Assembly: GCF_019697375.1 (NCBI RefSeq)
Contig: NZ_JAHCDI010000004.1
Location: 4,823,324 to 4,887,323, forward strand
DNA: 64,000 nt
Reading direction: 5' to 3'
DNA from: Micromonospora tarapacensis
Lineage (GTDB): Bacteria; Actinomycetota; Actinomycetes; Mycobacteriales; Micromonosporaceae
Made by a program: the position numbers and the translations under genes
Notes under the pieces: model-generated
Database searches by the model: none
The model's input: the letters and a program-made list of their open reading frames with translations, nothing else
What the model was told of the DNA's origin: nothing
Shown here: positions 28,601 to 38,896 of the stretch, one piece after another
Layout of the letters: each line of letters starts with the position of its first letter
Position numbering within the stretch: the first letter of the stretch is position 1

Positions 28601-28832
28601 GGAGACAACCTCCTCGAGGCGCGGGGATCCCCCGCTCGGTAGCAGACAGCCCACCACCGGTCACATGGTCATATCAATATTCATCGTTTTATGGACCATC
28701 CCAGCCGGATCGTCACACCGGCAACATCCTTCTTCCGACCCGGACGCGGCGAAGCCCGGCACCGGCCCACGGGTCGGCGCCGGGACGGCTCGGACCGACA
28801 GGTCGTCGCTCAGCCGATGGGTTCGGTGCCGC

Positions 28833-29171
28833 TCAGGCCGACGGGCCGCGGCCCGGCTCCGAGGTGTCGCCCGGCTGGCCGGCGGCGGAATCGTCCTGGC
28901 CACCGGCCGGCGCGTCGCCGTCGGCCTGGTCGTCGCCGGCCAGTGCGGCCCGCAGCCGCTCCTTCTCGGAGCGGCGACGCTCGGCGGCGGCGGCCATCTC
29001 CTCGGCCATCTCGTCACGCCACCCCTTGAGCAGGAAGAACGAGAGGGCGGCGGAGAACAGCAGCGCCAGAATCAGCTTCAGGAAGATATCCAGGTCGACC
29101 GGCCAGAGGGCCGCCAGCACGCCCACGAACAGGCCGATCCGGCCGAGCGTGTACTTGACCGCCGCACTCAC
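28833..29171 (-). CDS. DUF4229 family small membrane protein
   Basis: This 112-residue protein has two hydrophobic helices (about 9-25 and 30-48), then a charged Ala/Glu/Arg helix (WRDEMAEEMAAAAERRRSEKERLRAAL) and an acidic disordered tail. The layout fits the actinobacterial DUF4229 family; function unknown. Its GTG overlaps the TGA of an eight-codon ORF (VSERSGRT) immediately upstream. Confidence 0.75.
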   Translation of the reverse strand: MSAAVKYTLGRIGLFVGVLAALWPVDLDIFLKLILALLFSAALSFFLLKGWRDEMAEEMAAAAERRRSEKERLRAALAGDDQADGDAPAGGQDDSAAGQPGDTSEPGRGPSA

Positions 29172-29194
29172 GTTCGTCCGCTCCGCTCGCTCAC
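29168..29194 (-). CDS. Eight-codon leader ORF, short relative of the linker element
   Basis: GTG AGC GAG CGG AGC GGA CGA ACG TGA encodes VSERSGRT and its TGA overlaps the GTG of the DUF4229 gene as GTGA. The start GTGAGCGAGCG resembles the beginning of paaB ([10 protein letters not shown]) and of the linker ORFs (GTGAGCGCGAGG). It may help load ribosomes for the next gene. Translation is inferred. Confidence 0.35.
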   Translation of the reverse strand: MSERSGRT

Positions 29195-29299
29195 GTCGCC
29201 CCTCCGTCTCTGCGCCGTCCGGCCGACGGCGTTCGCAGTCCCGGGTTGCCGGTCACCCGGCCGGCCCGGCCTCAGCCCGATCACCTGGCAAGCCCCGCC

Positions 29300-29722
29300 T
29301 CAGCTCGTCCGGTCGGCCAGCCAACGGACGCCGGGGAACCAGACCAACGCATAGACCACGGTGAACGCCGTCGCGGCCAGCACACCGGACAGCAGCGGCG
29401 GCAGCCCGGCCGCCACCCCAGCCAACAGCATCCCGGAAACCACTGCCATCGCGACGGCCACCAGCGCGGCCACCACCCGGGGTGCGCCGAACTCCCAGGC
29501 CCGGAAGTCCTCCCAGAACAGCCAGGCGGGCAGGATCACGGCCAGCCAGCCGTTGGCCTGGCCGAAGTCGCCGGCACCGAACCAGGCGAAGGCCCCGTCG
29601 AAGAGCACCAGCACCAACAGCCCGATGACCACCCCGGCCAGGCCGATCCCGACCAGGTCGCCCAAGGTCCGGATGCGGCCCTCGGCGTCCCGGCGGGGAA
29701 ACGCGCTCTGCTGCTCGGTCAT
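29300..29722 (-). CDS. Small integral membrane protein of unknown function
   Basis: From the ATG at 29722 this frame encodes 140 residues with four hydrophobic helices (about 25-47, 57-72, 84-102 and 108-128) and a short charged N-terminus (MTEQQSAFPRRDAEGRIRTL). I recognise no family beyond general actinobacterial membrane proteins. It starts 23 bases after the mqnE stop and is likely cotranscribed with it. The longer open frame to 30022 overlaps mqnE and is not used. Confidence 0.65.
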   Translation of the reverse strand: MTEQQSAFPRRDAEGRIRTLGDLVGIGLAGVVIGLLVLVLFDGAFAWFGAGDFGQANGWLAVILPAWLFWEDFRAWEFGAPRVVAALVAVAMAVVSGMLLAGVAAGLPPLLSGVLAATAFTVVYALVWFPGVRWLADRTS

Positions 29723-29745
29723 CGTCGTGTCAGGGTACGCGCGGG

Positions 29746-30915
29746 TCAGGCCCAGACCTGCTGCGGCTCGGCGCGCCGGTCGGCCAGCGTCGGCGCGGCA
29801 TCGTACTCGCGGACCACCTCGTAGCGGGTGTTCCGCTCGACGGGGCGGAATCCGGCGTCCCAGATCAGGTGCAGCAGGTCGTCGCGGTGCATGGTGTTCG
29901 GCGTGCCGTACGAGTCGGCGTCGTGGGTGATCTTGTATTCGACGACCGAGCCGTCCAGGTCGTCCACGCCGAAGTTGAGCGAGAGCTGCGCCACCGAGAG
30001 CCCGTGCATCACCCAGAAGCACTTGACGTGCGGCACGTTGTCGAACAGCAGCCGGGAGACCGCGAAGGTCTTCAGCGACTCGGCCGGCGAGGCCATCGTC
30101 GTCCGCGCCTGGATCCGGTTACGGATCTTGCCGTCCGCCGAGTCGACGAAGTCGTGCTGGTAGCGCAGCGGAATGAAGACCTGGAAGCCGCCGGTCTCGT
30201 CCTGCAACTCGCGCAGCCGCAACACATGGTCGACCCGGTGCCGGGGCTCCTCGATGTGGCCGTAGAGCATGGTCGACGGGGTCTTCATGCCCTTGGCGTG
30301 CGCCAGCCGGTGGATCCGCGACCAGTCCTCCCAGTGGCAGGCGTGGTCGACGATGTGCTGGCGGATTTCCCAGTCGAAGATCTCGGCGCCGCCGCCGGTC
30401 AACGACTCCAGGCCGGCGTCCATCAGCTCGTCCAGGATCTCGTCGGCGCCGAGCCCGCTGATCTTCTCGAACCACTGCACCTCGGTCGCGGTGAACGCCT
30501 TGAGCTTGATGTTCGGCAGCGCCGCCTTCAGCTCGCGCAGCACCTTGGGGTAGTAGCGCCAGGGCAGCGTCGGGTGCAGGCCGTTGACGATGTGCAGCTC
30601 GGTGAGCTGCTCGTCCTGCATCTCCTTGGCCTTGCGGACCGCCTCGTCGATGCGCATCGTGTACGCGTCCTTCTCGCCCGGCTTGCGCTGGAACGAGCAG
30701 TACGCGCAGCTCGCGCTGCACACGTTGGTCAGGTTCAGATGCCGGTTGACGTTGAACATCACCCGGTCGCCGTTCATCTCGGTGCGCCTGTGGTGGGCCA
30801 GCCGGCCCAACCAGGTCAGGTCGTCGCTGGAGTAGAGGGCGACCCCGTCCTCACGGGTCAGCCGCTCCCCCGCGTACACCTTCGCTTCCAGCTCACGCTT
30901 GAGTCCGGCGTCCAT
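29746..30915 (-). CDS. mqnE: Aminofutalosine synthase (MqnE)
   Basis: This radical SAM enzyme joins the MqnA product to SAM-derived adenosine to give aminofutalosine. It has 389 residues from ATG 30915. The radical-SAM cysteines are C66, C70 and C73 (CSASCAYC), and HIVNGLHPTLPWRYYPKVLR, TGGGAEIFDWEIR and TMLYGHIEEPRHRVDH are family blocks. It shares overall layout with MqnC in this window. GGAAGGGGAC lies upstream. It is transcribed divergently from the NlpC/P60 gene, with the promoter in 30916-31172. Confidence 0.96.
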   Translation of the reverse strand: MDAGLKRELEAKVYAGERLTREDGVALYSSDDLTWLGRLAHHRRTEMNGDRVMFNVNRHLNLTNVCSASCAYCSFQRKPGEKDAYTMRIDEAVRKAKEMQDEQLTELHIVNGLHPTLPWRYYPKVLRELKAALPNIKLKAFTATEVQWFEKISGLGADEILDELMDAGLESLTGGGAEIFDWEIRQHIVDHACHWEDWSRIHRLAHAKGMKTPSTMLYGHIEEPRHRVDHVLRLRELQDETGGFQVFIPLRYQHDFVDSADGKIRNRIQARTTMASPAESLKTFAVSRLLFDNVPHVKCFWVMHGLSVAQLSLNFGVDDLDGSVVEYKITHDADSYGTPNTMHRDDLLHLIWDAGFRPVERNTRYEVVREYDAAPTLADRRAEPQQVWA

Positions 30916-31172
30916 CGAAAGCCCGTCCCCTTCCACCTGCGACCGCGACCCGATTCTGGTCGCGACCCGAGCCTACGTCGACCGCACGCGCAGCTCACAC
31001 CGTGGTCCGCGGGTGGCGTGGACGACAGCGGCTCTCAGCCTCCTGTTACCCGCGCAGACATCGACACCACTGCACTCGATGAGGTAAGACAGGGTGGGAC
31101 ACGACACATCTTGGTAATGTCCCGAGCCGCCGCGCGACCCGGCGCGGCAGAGCAAGCCGGACGGGGAGCGGA

Positions 31173-32764
31173 ATGGTCGACAGCGCGAACGGGCGGCGAC
31201 AGCAGCGACGACGGAGTCCGGTGGTCTCGCCGGTGCTGCGGCCGATGCTCTGGTCCGCACTGCTCGGTGCCGTCGCCAGCGCCGTCCTCGCCACCCCCGC
31301 CTACGCCGAGCCGGGCGTACCCGTCACGGTGCCCGACACCGGCTCCCGCCCGGCCATCACCGGCCTGCTCCAGTTGCCCGGCGGCGCGCCCGCCGGTACG
31401 CCGGGCCTGGGCGTCCCGCCGGTCGGCACCCCGCTGCCAGTGCCCTCGAGACGCAGATCGACGCCGCCGAGGCCCGCGTCGCCGAGTTGGGCACCCGGCT
31501 GCTCGAACTGGAACAGCAGCGCGCCGAGGTCGAAGCCCAGTTCCTCGCCGCGGAACGCGACCTCGAGTTCGCCCAGGCCTCGCTCCAGCAGGCGCAGCAG
31601 CGCGCCGACCATGCCGCAGCCGAGGCGATCAAGGCTGCCGCCGCGCTGCCGCCCGGTGGTTTCGCCACCGATCTGCACGACCTGGACCTGCTCAGCCGGG
31701 CGAACCGGGGCGAGAAGGTCGAGCACGCCACCGGCCGGGCGAACGGCGAGTTGGCCCGCACCCGTGCCGACGAGCAGGTGGCCACGCAGGCGTACACGGC
31801 GGCCCAGTCCCGGCTGCGCGGCGTCCAGGAGCAGTACACCGCCACCCAGCAGGCACTGCGTGCCGAGGAGGCCAAGCTGCTCCAGCTGCGCGAGGACAAC
31901 GCCGCGCAGTTGATCGAGCTGGCCCGCCAGCAGGAGGCCACCGAGCAGCAACTCGGCGCCGACTACGTCGACCAGACGGCCGGCGGGCTGGCCGCGCATC
32001 CGACCGCGCTGGCCGCCGTCGCGTACGCCCGCAAGCAGCTCGGCGACCCGTACGTCTGGGCGGCCGAAGGGCCGAACTCGTTCGACTGCTCTGGTCTGAT
32101 GTGGGCGGCGTACCGGTCGGCGGGCCACTACAAGCTGCCCCGGGTCTCTCGGGACCAGTACCGCGCGACCAGCTCGCGCACCGTGCCGCGCAGCGCGCTG
32201 CTCCCCGGCGACCTGCTCTTCTTCGCCTCCGGCAGCAGCTGGACGAGCATCCACCACGTGGGGATGTACCTCGGCGGCGGCAAAATGATCCACGCACCGA
32301 CCACCGGCGACGTGGTGAAGATCGCGACCGTCCGCTGGTCCCGGCTCTACGCGGCGACCCGGGTGGTCGGTGCGATCCCGGCGCCCACGTCCTCGCCCAC
32401 CCCGACGCCGAAACCGACCAAGACGCCTAAGCCCACACCCAAGCCCACCCCGACGAAGACGCCGAAGCCCACGCCGGAGCCGACGAAGACGCCGAAGCCC
32501 ACGCCGACGGGCAGCACCTCGCCGTCGCCGACGCCGACGGGCAGCACCTCGCCGTCACCCACGCCGACGGGCACCTCGTCGCCGAGCGCGGAGGCCAGCA
32601 GCGCCAGCCCGACCACGGAGGCCAGCAGCGCCGACCCCACCACGGAGGCCAGCAGCGCCGACCCCACCACGGAGGCCAGCAGCGCCAGCCCCACCACGGA
32701 GGCCAGCAGCGCCGCGGCGGAGGCGAGCAGCTCGGCCAGCCCGTCCACCCTGGGCGGACGCTGA
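31173..32764 (+). pseudogene. NlpC/P60 peptidoglycan hydrolase, interrupted by one frameshift
   Basis: From ATG 31173 (GGGGAG upstream) the frame gives a signal peptide (VLATPAYAEP) to GTPLPVP. At the C-run 31443-31445 one base seems missing, and the next frame continues LETQIDAAEARVAELGTRLL. That part is a long coiled coil (~31450-31950), then an NlpC/P60 domain with catalytic C in FDCSGLMW and H in IHHVGMYLGG. The C-terminal tail is KPTPTKTPKPTP-type repeats and five TEASSA(D/S)PT units. It would be a RipA-like secreted cell-wall endopeptidase of about 530 residues with a wall-spanning tail. Confidence 0.8.
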
Positions 32765-32965
32765 CCGGGGGAGCCCCCACCTCCGACGGCTCGACCTGGC
32801 CCGGATGATCCGGGGCCCCGGTTCCGCCACGTCGACGACCACAACACCCCGGAGTGCCGTAGCCGCTCCGGGTGTGCCGCGCGGGCGGAATGTGGCACGG
32901 TGTCACTCAGGCACTCCCGGTCCGTCGGTCCGGGTCCGGGTGCGAGCGTGGCGCGGAGGGCGACG
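32765..32965. other. Intergenic region with terminator-like hairpin
   Basis: The 201 bases after the NlpC/P60 gene hold an imperfect hairpin CACCCCGGAG ... CTCCGGGTGTG (about 32846-32878) that could terminate it, and the promoter for the proline-rich gene. No gene was recognised. Confidence 0.4.
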
Positions 32966-34323
32966 ATGAGCGAACACGAGGTTCCGGTCGACCCTGGATC
33001 CACTCCCGCCCCGCCCACCAGCGCGGCCGACGCCCGCCCGCCGGGCGGTACGACCGGCTCCGGCGGCGGCACCACGTACCGGGCGACGGCCACCGCCGGA
33101 GCGGTGGGGACGAACGGCGCCACCGGTCCGGCCGCGACTGGGACCGCGGGCTCTGCCGGCGTTCCTGAGCAGCGGGAGGCGGCGCCACCGAGACCGGTGC
33201 GGGCCAGCGTCCGGATGCCGGGCCAGAGCCGGGTGAGCATGGACGAGGCACAATCCGCTCGCAGCGGCGGCAAGGCGTCCGGCGTCTACCGGTCCGCACC
33301 GGCCGACCCGGAGCCCGTCAAGCCACCGGAACCCGCCCCGGCACCGGAGCCGGCAGGGCCACCCACGCCGCCCGTACCCGAGCCCAAGCCGACGCCGGTG
33401 CCCGCGCCGGAGCCCGCGCCCCACCCACCCGCGCCGGTGCCCGGCCCGACCCCGCCCGTCCCGGCACCACCGGGGCCGTACCCGCCGGGGCCGGTGCCCG
33501 CTCCGCCACCCGGCCCCCACCCGTCGCCACCTGCGCCGAGGCCGGTGCCCCCGCCGCCACCGGGTCCCCGCCCGTCGCCACCGGTGCCGGGGCCGCCGAC
33601 GCCGCCCCCGGCCCGCCCGTGCCGGCTCCGCCACCGCCGCCCGGCCCGATGCCCGCACCACCGTTCCCGCCCCGCCGGCCACCACCGGCGCTCCCACGCC
33701 CGCCGCAGCGACTCCGGTGGCAGCCCGGTGGCCGGCCGCGCCGGCCGGAGCGGCCGGCGTCGTATCCGGGACGGAGACGCCGACCGAGGCGCGGACCGCC
33801 GCACCGGACGTCCCGGTCGTGCCGGCCCCGGCGCTGCCGGTCTGGCCGCCACCGACCAATCCGGGCGGGCGCCGGGACGAGCCCTCCCCGGCTCGCCGGG
33901 CGTGGCACCCGGCGGTCATCCCGTCCGGGCCTGCTCCCCGCCGGGTGGATCGCCGGCCGGCAACGGACCGGACCTCCTCGGACCGGCCGACCGGACCCGA
34001 CCGGCCGGCGCGAGGCCCCCGCCGACGGGCGCGAGCGGCACCCGCACCGTCCCGGAGGGCCGGGCCTGAGCGCCTACTACTCCGGCGCGGACGGCTCGGC
34101 GACCGTGGCCTTCCCGGCGGGTGAGCAGGAGAACTCCGGCTCGTTGACCGGGCACATCCTGGGCCAGGGTTGGGCGGAGACGTCCGCCGAGAGGTCCAGC
34201 AGCAACGTCCGGGTCGTGCTCGTGCTGGCGGTCGCGCTGAGCCTGCTGGTGGCGATCAGCGTGCTGGTCGTGCTGGTCGCCAACGACGCGCTGAGTGGCG
34301 CGATCAACGGCCTGCTCAAGTGA
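32966..34323 (+). pseudogene. Proline-rich single-pass membrane protein, multiple frameshifts
   Basis: ATG 32966, with GGAGG seven bases before, opens MSEHEVPVDPGSTPAPP. A long low-complexity Pro/Ala/Gly region follows. Around 33620 proline-rich coding (PAPPPPPGPMPAPPFPP) moves to a second frame, then near 33700 to a third (VAARWPAAPAGAAGVVSGTE). Two more changes are needed to reach the final frame, which ends SSNVRVVLVLAVALSLLVAI, a membrane helix, and LSGAINGLLK. All the shifts are consistent with single missing bases in C/G runs. The intact protein would be a wall-spanning or cytoplasmic Pro-rich protein anchored by a C-terminal helix; function unknown. Confidence 0.5.
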
Positions 34324-34509
34324 CGGGCGAGGTGAGTCCGCCCACTACCCCCGTACGGCCCGGGTGGGTTCGCGGCGACCGCCGTACACTTGTCGCTGAT
34401 CACTGACCCGGCGCGTCACCACGCGCCCATGGGCGTTCTTGCGGACGATCCGGCGGCAACCTGCCGCGGCGGGACATCGCAGAGGTGCGCCCCGCTCGAA
34501 AGGCATTAC
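34324..34509. promoter_or_regulatory. Leader of the DEAD-box helicase gene
   Basis: This 186-base region contains no gene. Helicase genes of this type often carry long cold-responsive leaders. A GAAAGG at 34498-34503 precedes a TTG that I take as the helicase start. Confidence 0.35.
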
Positions 34510-36017
34510 TTGACCACCTCCGCTGTCCCCGGCATGTTCCCGATCTCCGTCGACCTTTCCGCCGAGCCGCAGCCGGCCGGCACCACCGCGCCGGACGCCT
34601 CGATCACCTTCGAATCGCTCGGCCTCCCCCGGCCGTTGGTCCGCACCCTCGCCCAGCAGGGGATCACCACTCCGTTCGAGATCCAGCGCGCCACCGTGCC
34701 GGACGCGCTGGCCGGACGAGACGTGCTGGGCCGCGGGCAGACCGGCTCCGGCAAGACCCTCGCCTTCGGCCTGCCGCTGCTGGCCCGCATCGCCGCCGGC
34801 GGGCGGGCCGGCCACGGCATCCGCGGGCCCTCGTCCTGGTCCCCACCCGGGAACTCGCCATGCAGGTCAACGACGCACTGCTGCCGCTGGGCAGGGCCGT
34901 CGGCGTTTTCCTGAAGACCGCCGTCGGCGGAGTGCCCTACGACCGTCAGATCGATGCCCTGCGGCGCGGGGTGGAGGTCGTGGTGGCCACCCCGGGCCGG
35001 CTCGCCGACCTGATCGACCGGGGCATCTGCCACCTTGACGATGTCGAGATCACCGTGCTCGACGAGGCGGACCAGATGGCCGACATGGGCTTCCTGCCCG
35101 AGGTCACCGACCTGTTGGCGAAGACACCGGCGCGCGGGCAGCGGCTGCTCTTCTCGGCCACGCTGGACGGTGACGTGGACGCGCTGGTGCGGCGGTTCAT
35201 GACCGATCCGGTCACCCACTCCACCGCACCGGCGACCGCGGCCGTGTCCACCATGGACCATCACCTGCTGCTCGTCCCGCCGCAGGACAAGTTCCCGGTG
35301 ACGGCCTCGATCGCGGCACGGTCCGGGCGGACCATCGTCTTCGCCCGTACCCAGCTGGGGGTGGACCGGCTCGTCACGCAACTCGCGGCCGTCGGCGTAC
35401 GCGCCGGTGGGCTGCACGGCGGCAAGACCCAGCGGATGCGTACCCGCGTCCTCGCCGAGTTCCGCGAAGGCCGGACCAACGTCCTGGTCGCGACCGACGT
35501 GGCGGCCCGTGGCATCCACGTCGACGGGGTCTCGCTCGTGCTGCACGTCGACCCGCCGAAGGATTCGAAGGACTACCTGCACCGTGCGGGGCGCACCGCC
35601 CGGGCCGGTGAGGCGGGTGCGGTGGCCACCCTGGTGCTGCCGAAGCAGCGCCGCACCACCCTGGCGATGCTGGAGAAGGCCGGTGTGGAGCCGGCCCAGG
35701 CACGGGTTCGCGCCGGTGACCCCGCCCTGGCCGAGCTGACCGGGGCACGGGAGCCGAGCGGGGTGCCGGTGCGGGACGAGCCGGAGCAGGGCCGTCGCAA
35801 CGGTCGGCCGGGTGGTCCACGGCGGTTCGGCGACCGCCCCGCGAGCGAGCGCCGGTTCGGTGACCGCGCCGGCGACCGCCGCTACGGGGACCGCCCCGCC
35901 GGCGAGCGCCGCTTCGGCGGTGATCGGGGCGGCCGGTCGGAGGGCCGGAGCACGCACGACCGGCCACGGGAGGAACTGCGTGGGGCGGCTGGGCGCCCAC
36001 GGGCGCGCAGTTACTGA
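34510..36017 (+). pseudogene. DEAD-box RNA helicase, interrupted by one frameshift
   Basis: Start is taken as TTG 34510 (GAAAGG six bases before); ATG 34534 is the alternative. The first frame gives the Q motif ([20 protein letters not shown]), Walker [11 protein letters not shown] and ends after RAGHGI. One base seems missing near 34815, and the next frame continues [19 protein letters not shown]-type VLDEADQM, SAT (LLFSATL), and motif VI HRAGRTARAG. The C-terminal ~100 residues are basic, with RRFGDRPASERRFGDR-type repeats, an RNA-binding tail. Repaired length is about 502 residues. It probably remodels structured RNA or ribosome intermediates, especially in the cold. Confidence 0.85.
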
Positions 36018-36030
36018 TCGAAGTCACCCG

Positions 36031-36077
36031 CCCGGCGGGACCGGTCTTCGGCGCATGCGCTGCCCGGTCCCGCCGGG
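36031..36077. terminator. Terminator hairpin after the DEAD-box helicase gene
   Basis: Perfect 13-base arms CCCGGCGGGACCG and CGGTCCCGCCGGG with a 21-base loop lie 14 bases after the helicase stop and just before the next start codon. Confidence 0.65.
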
Positions 36078-36095
36078 TGGCGTAACGTCCCGTTC

Positions 36096-36725
36096 ATGCC
36101 GACCACGCCGAAAACGCTGCTGTGGACCCGGACCGACACCGCTGGCGCCGAGCATGCCCTGGTCGACGACGGCCAGGGCATGCTCGCGCACGGCACGCAG
36201 GTCGCCGTCGATCCGATTCCCTACACGTGTCGTTACCAGGTGGCCACCGACGCCGACTGGTCCAGCGTCCGGCTGGAGGTCGAGGTCGAGGGCGCCGGCT
36301 GGCGGCGCAGCGTACGGCTGGAGCGGGCGACGCAGCGGTGGCGGGTGACCGCCGCGGAGCAGGGCGACCTGGACGCGGTCCTGGCCGCCGGCGGGCACGC
36401 CCCGGCCGGGCTGCCCGGCGTCGAGGATCCGGACCGACTGGCCGACGCCCTCGACGTGGATCTTGGCGGCTCGCCGCTGTTCAACACGCTGCCGCTGCGC
36501 CGGCTCGGCCTGACCACCAGGCCCGCCGACACCAGCCACCGGATCGACGTGGCCTGGGTGCTGGTGCCGAGCCTGGCGGTGTTACCCACCGAGCAGGTCT
36601 ACACCGGGCTCGGGCCGGAGCGGTTCCGGTACGCCAGCGAGGGCTTCAGCGCCGAGGTCGAGGTGGATCGGGACGGCTACGTCCGGCGCTATCCCGGCCT
36701 GGCGGAGCGCCAGGCGCCCCGCTGA
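36096..36725 (+). CDS. Putative glycolipid-binding family protein
   Basis: This 209-residue protein reads WTRTDTAGAEHALVDDG, PYTCRYQVATDADWSSVRLEVEV and PLRRLGL. This is the beta-barrel pattern of the putative glycolipid-binding family (PF06475/DUF1089). Members are cytosolic, and a true ligand has not been generally shown. ATG start at 36096, just after the helicase terminator. It converges with the Cds1-like gene, six bases apart. Identification is by pattern recall. Confidence 0.6.
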   Translation: MPTTPKTLLWTRTDTAGAEHALVDDGQGMLAHGTQVAVDPIPYTCRYQVATDADWSSVRLEVEVEGAGWRRSVRLERATQRWRVTAAEQGDLDAVLAAGGHAPAGLPGVEDPDRLADALDVDLGGSPLFNTLPLRRLGLTTRPADTSHRIDVAWVLVPSLAVLPTEQVYTGLGPERFRYASEGFSAEVEVDRDGYVRRYPGLAERQAPR

Positions 36726-36731
36726 CCGGGA

Positions 36732-37823
36732 TCAGGCCGGCCAGCTGCCGTCGGCCAGGAAACGTTCGACCGTGGCCAGGTGCGGTGCCAGGTCGAGGGC
36801 CTGTCCCGCCACCCACTCGTCGGCGTAGTACGTGTCGGCGTACCGGTCGCCCGCGTCGCAGATCAGGGTGACCACCGAGCCGGTCCGCCCGGCGGCCAGC
36901 ATCTCGGCGATCAGGCCGAAGGCACCCCACAGGTTGGTGCCGGTCGACCCGCCCACCCGCCGGCCCAGCACCGCCGAGGCGGCCCGCATGGCGGCCAGGG
37001 AGGCGGCGTCGGGCACCTGCATCATCCGGTCCACCACCGAGGGCAGGAACGACGCCTCGACGGTCGGCCGGCCGATCCCCTCGATGCGGGAGCCGCGCCC
37101 GGTGTCCACCAACCAGTCCGCCGCCTGCCAGGCGGGATAGAACGCGGAGTTCTCCGGGTCGACCACGCAGAGCTTGGTGGGCAGCCGCCGGTAGCGGGCG
37201 TACCGGCCGATGGTGGCGCTGGTGCCGCCGGTGCCCGCGCCGACCACGACCCAGGCCGGTACGGGGTGCCGCTCCAGGGCGAGCTGAGCGTAGATCGACT
37301 CGGCGATGTTGTTGTTGCCGCGCCAGTCGGTGGCCCGCTCCGCGTAGGTGAACTGATCCATGTAGTGCCCGCCGGAGTCCTCGGCGAGCCAGCGCGCCTC
37401 GATGACCACCTTCGCCGGGTCCTGGACCAGATGGCACCGCCCGCCCTGGAACTCGATCTGGGCGATCTTCTCGGGCGAGGTGGCGGCGGGCATCACCGCG
37501 ATGAAGGGCAGCCCCAGCATCCGGGCGAAGTACGCCTCGGAGACCGCGGTGGAGCCCGACGACGCCTCGATGACCGTGGTGTCCGGCCCGATCCAGCCGT
37601 TGCAGAGCCCGTACAGGAACAGCGAGCGGGCCAGCCGGTGCTTCAGTGACCCGGTCGGATGAACCGACTCGTCCTTGAGGTAGAGGTCGATCCCCCACCC
37701 CCGGGGCAGCGGGAAGGGCAGCAGGTGGGTGTCGGCGGACCGGTTGGCGTCCGCCTCCACCGCCGCGATCGCCTCGGTCACCCACCGCCGGCTGGCCTCG
37801 TCGCACCGGTCGAGATGAGTCAC
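36732..37823 (-). CDS. cds1: PLP-dependent cysteine synthase-family enzyme, Cds1-like cysteine desulfhydrase
   Basis: This 363-residue fold-type II PLP enzyme has the PLP lysine in [14 protein letters not shown], the phosphate loop [14 protein letters not shown] and the substrate loop [16 protein letters not shown]. These features and [12 protein letters not shown] match the mycobacterial Cds1 (Rv3684) group, which degrades L-cysteine to H2S, pyruvate and ammonia. A synthase role cannot be excluded. GTG start at 37823. The Lrp regulator upstream is codirectional with a 49-base gap and may control it in response to cysteine (inference). Confidence 0.72.
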   Translation of the reverse strand: MTHLDRCDEASRRWVTEAIAAVEADANRSADTHLLPFPLPRGWGIDLYLKDESVHPTGSLKHRLARSLFLYGLCNGWIGPDTTVIEASSGSTAVSEAYFARMLGLPFIAVMPAATSPEKIAQIEFQGGRCHLVQDPAKVVIEARWLAEDSGGHYMDQFTYAERATDWRGNNNIAESIYAQLALERHPVPAWVVVGAGTGGTSATIGRYARYRRLPTKLCVVDPENSAFYPAWQAADWLVDTGRGSRIEGIGRPTVEASFLPSVVDRMMQVPDAASLAAMRAASAVLGRRVGGSTGTNLWGAFGLIAEMLAAGRTGSVVTLICDAGDRYADTYYADEWVAGQALDLAPHLATVERFLADGSWPA

Positions 37824-37872
37824 GCCCGGAAACGTAGCAAGCCGGCCCGGCGGGCCGGGCGCCGCACCGGGA

Positions 37873-38331
37873 TCAGGTCGGCGGCGAAGCCACCGACTGC
37901 GGCCGGTTCTCCCACTTGGTCGAGAGCGCGATGCCGGTGCGGGTGGAGGCGACCCCGGGTGTCCGGTTCAGCCGCACGATCAACTGCTCCAACTCGGCGA
38001 TGGTGCCCACCCGGGCCTTGAGCAGGAACGACTCGACTCCCGCCATGAAGTAGCAGGACTCGATCTCGGGCATGACCCGGAACGCCTCCAGCACGTCGTC
38101 GGTGTCCGCGCCGGAGTCCTCCATGATGCCGATCAGGGCGGTCACCCCCAGCCCGATGGTCTCCGGCTCGACCTCTGCGCGGTACGCCCGGATGACGCCG
38201 CCGGACTCCAGCTTGCCGACCCGTTCGTGCACCGCCGGAGCGGAAAGTCCGACCTGACGGGCCAGCTCGGCGTACGACAGGCGGGCATTGTTCCGGAGCA
38301 GGTCCACGAGGTTGAGGTCGATGGCGTCCAC
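37873..38331 (-). CDS. Lrp/AsnC-family transcriptional regulator
   Basis: This 152-residue regulator has an N-terminal winged HTH (residues 3-60; [25 protein letters not shown]) and a C-terminal RAM ligand-binding domain ([11 protein letters not shown] ... [15 protein letters not shown]). GTG start at 38331 lies close to a TAGGGT-like -10, so the message may be leaderless. It sits directly upstream of the Cds1-like gene on the same strand and diverges from bldC. Confidence 0.88.
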   Translation of the reverse strand: MDAIDLNLVDLLRNNARLSYAELARQVGLSAPAVHERVGKLESGGVIRAYRAEVEPETIGLGVTALIGIMEDSGADTDDVLEAFRVMPEIESCYFMAGVESFLLKARVGTIAELEQLIVRLNRTPGVASTRTGIALSTKWENRPQSVASPPT

Positions 38332-38600
38332 GGACTGTAGACCCTAGCCGGCAGGGCGTGACAGCCGGACTCCGGCATCCGTTTGACCTGGCAGCGGGTG
38401 ACAGTTCGCATACCCGGGGTTCGGAGGGCGCGACGCCGGTACCATTTACTAACTTCCCACTCAGTGCGTTTTTCGCGTTTGGCGGACAGGCCAGGTCGCT
38501 GGTGCTGTAATTGCCATACGTCCCTCATGACGGCTCTGGGCTCGCACCGGCCGGGGGCAGTGTGTTCAGCCGGGGGCTTCGTCGATGCGAGGAGGGGGCT
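38332..38600. promoter_or_regulatory. Divergent promoter region, lrp and bldC
   Basis: These 269 bases hold no convincing gene. They should contain the lrp promoter (TAGGGT just before the GTG) and the bldC promoter with a long leader; an AT-richer stretch near 38442-38460 is a possible core promoter. No clear operator was found. Confidence 0.4.
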
Positions 38601-38867
38601 GTGGACACTGGAGATCGCCTGCTGACACCGGGTGAAGTCGCCGCGCTGTTTCGGGTGGACCCGAAGACTGTGACGCGATGGGCGGCGGCGGGCCGGATCG
38701 GCAGCATCCGGACTCCAGGAGGGCATCGCCGGTTTCGGGAATCCGAGGTGCGGGCCCTGCTTGAAGGGGAGGGCATGCTGGACGAGGCGGACGAGATGGG
38801 TAGACCGCGCAACGCGGGCCCGACGGCCTCGACCGGTCCTGGCCCGGCAAACGCCGGCATGTACTGA
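38601..38867 (+). CDS. bldC: Developmental regulator BldC (MerR-like)
   Basis: This 88-residue single-domain DNA-binding protein contains LLTPGEVAALFRVDPKTVTRWAAAGRIGSIRTPGGHRRF, the conserved BldC winged HTH. In Streptomyces BldC binds direct repeats cooperatively and delays development. GTG 38601 follows GGAGGGGG. The C-terminal ~30 residues are Gly/Pro-rich and not conserved. It is a single gene between lrp and the mqnM-type gene. Confidence 0.95.
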   Translation: MDTGDRLLTPGEVAALFRVDPKTVTRWAAAGRIGSIRTPGGHRRFRESEVRALLEGEGMLDEADEMGRPRNAGPTASTGPGPANAGMY

Positions 38868-38896
38868 GTGGTGCGGATCGGGACGCGGACCGGTTG

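Noticed and set aside
32400..32750. Short tandem repeats (KPTP and TEASSADPT type)
   Set aside because: They are the coding tail of the NlpC/P60 protein, a common wall-spanning low-complexity region, not a separate element.
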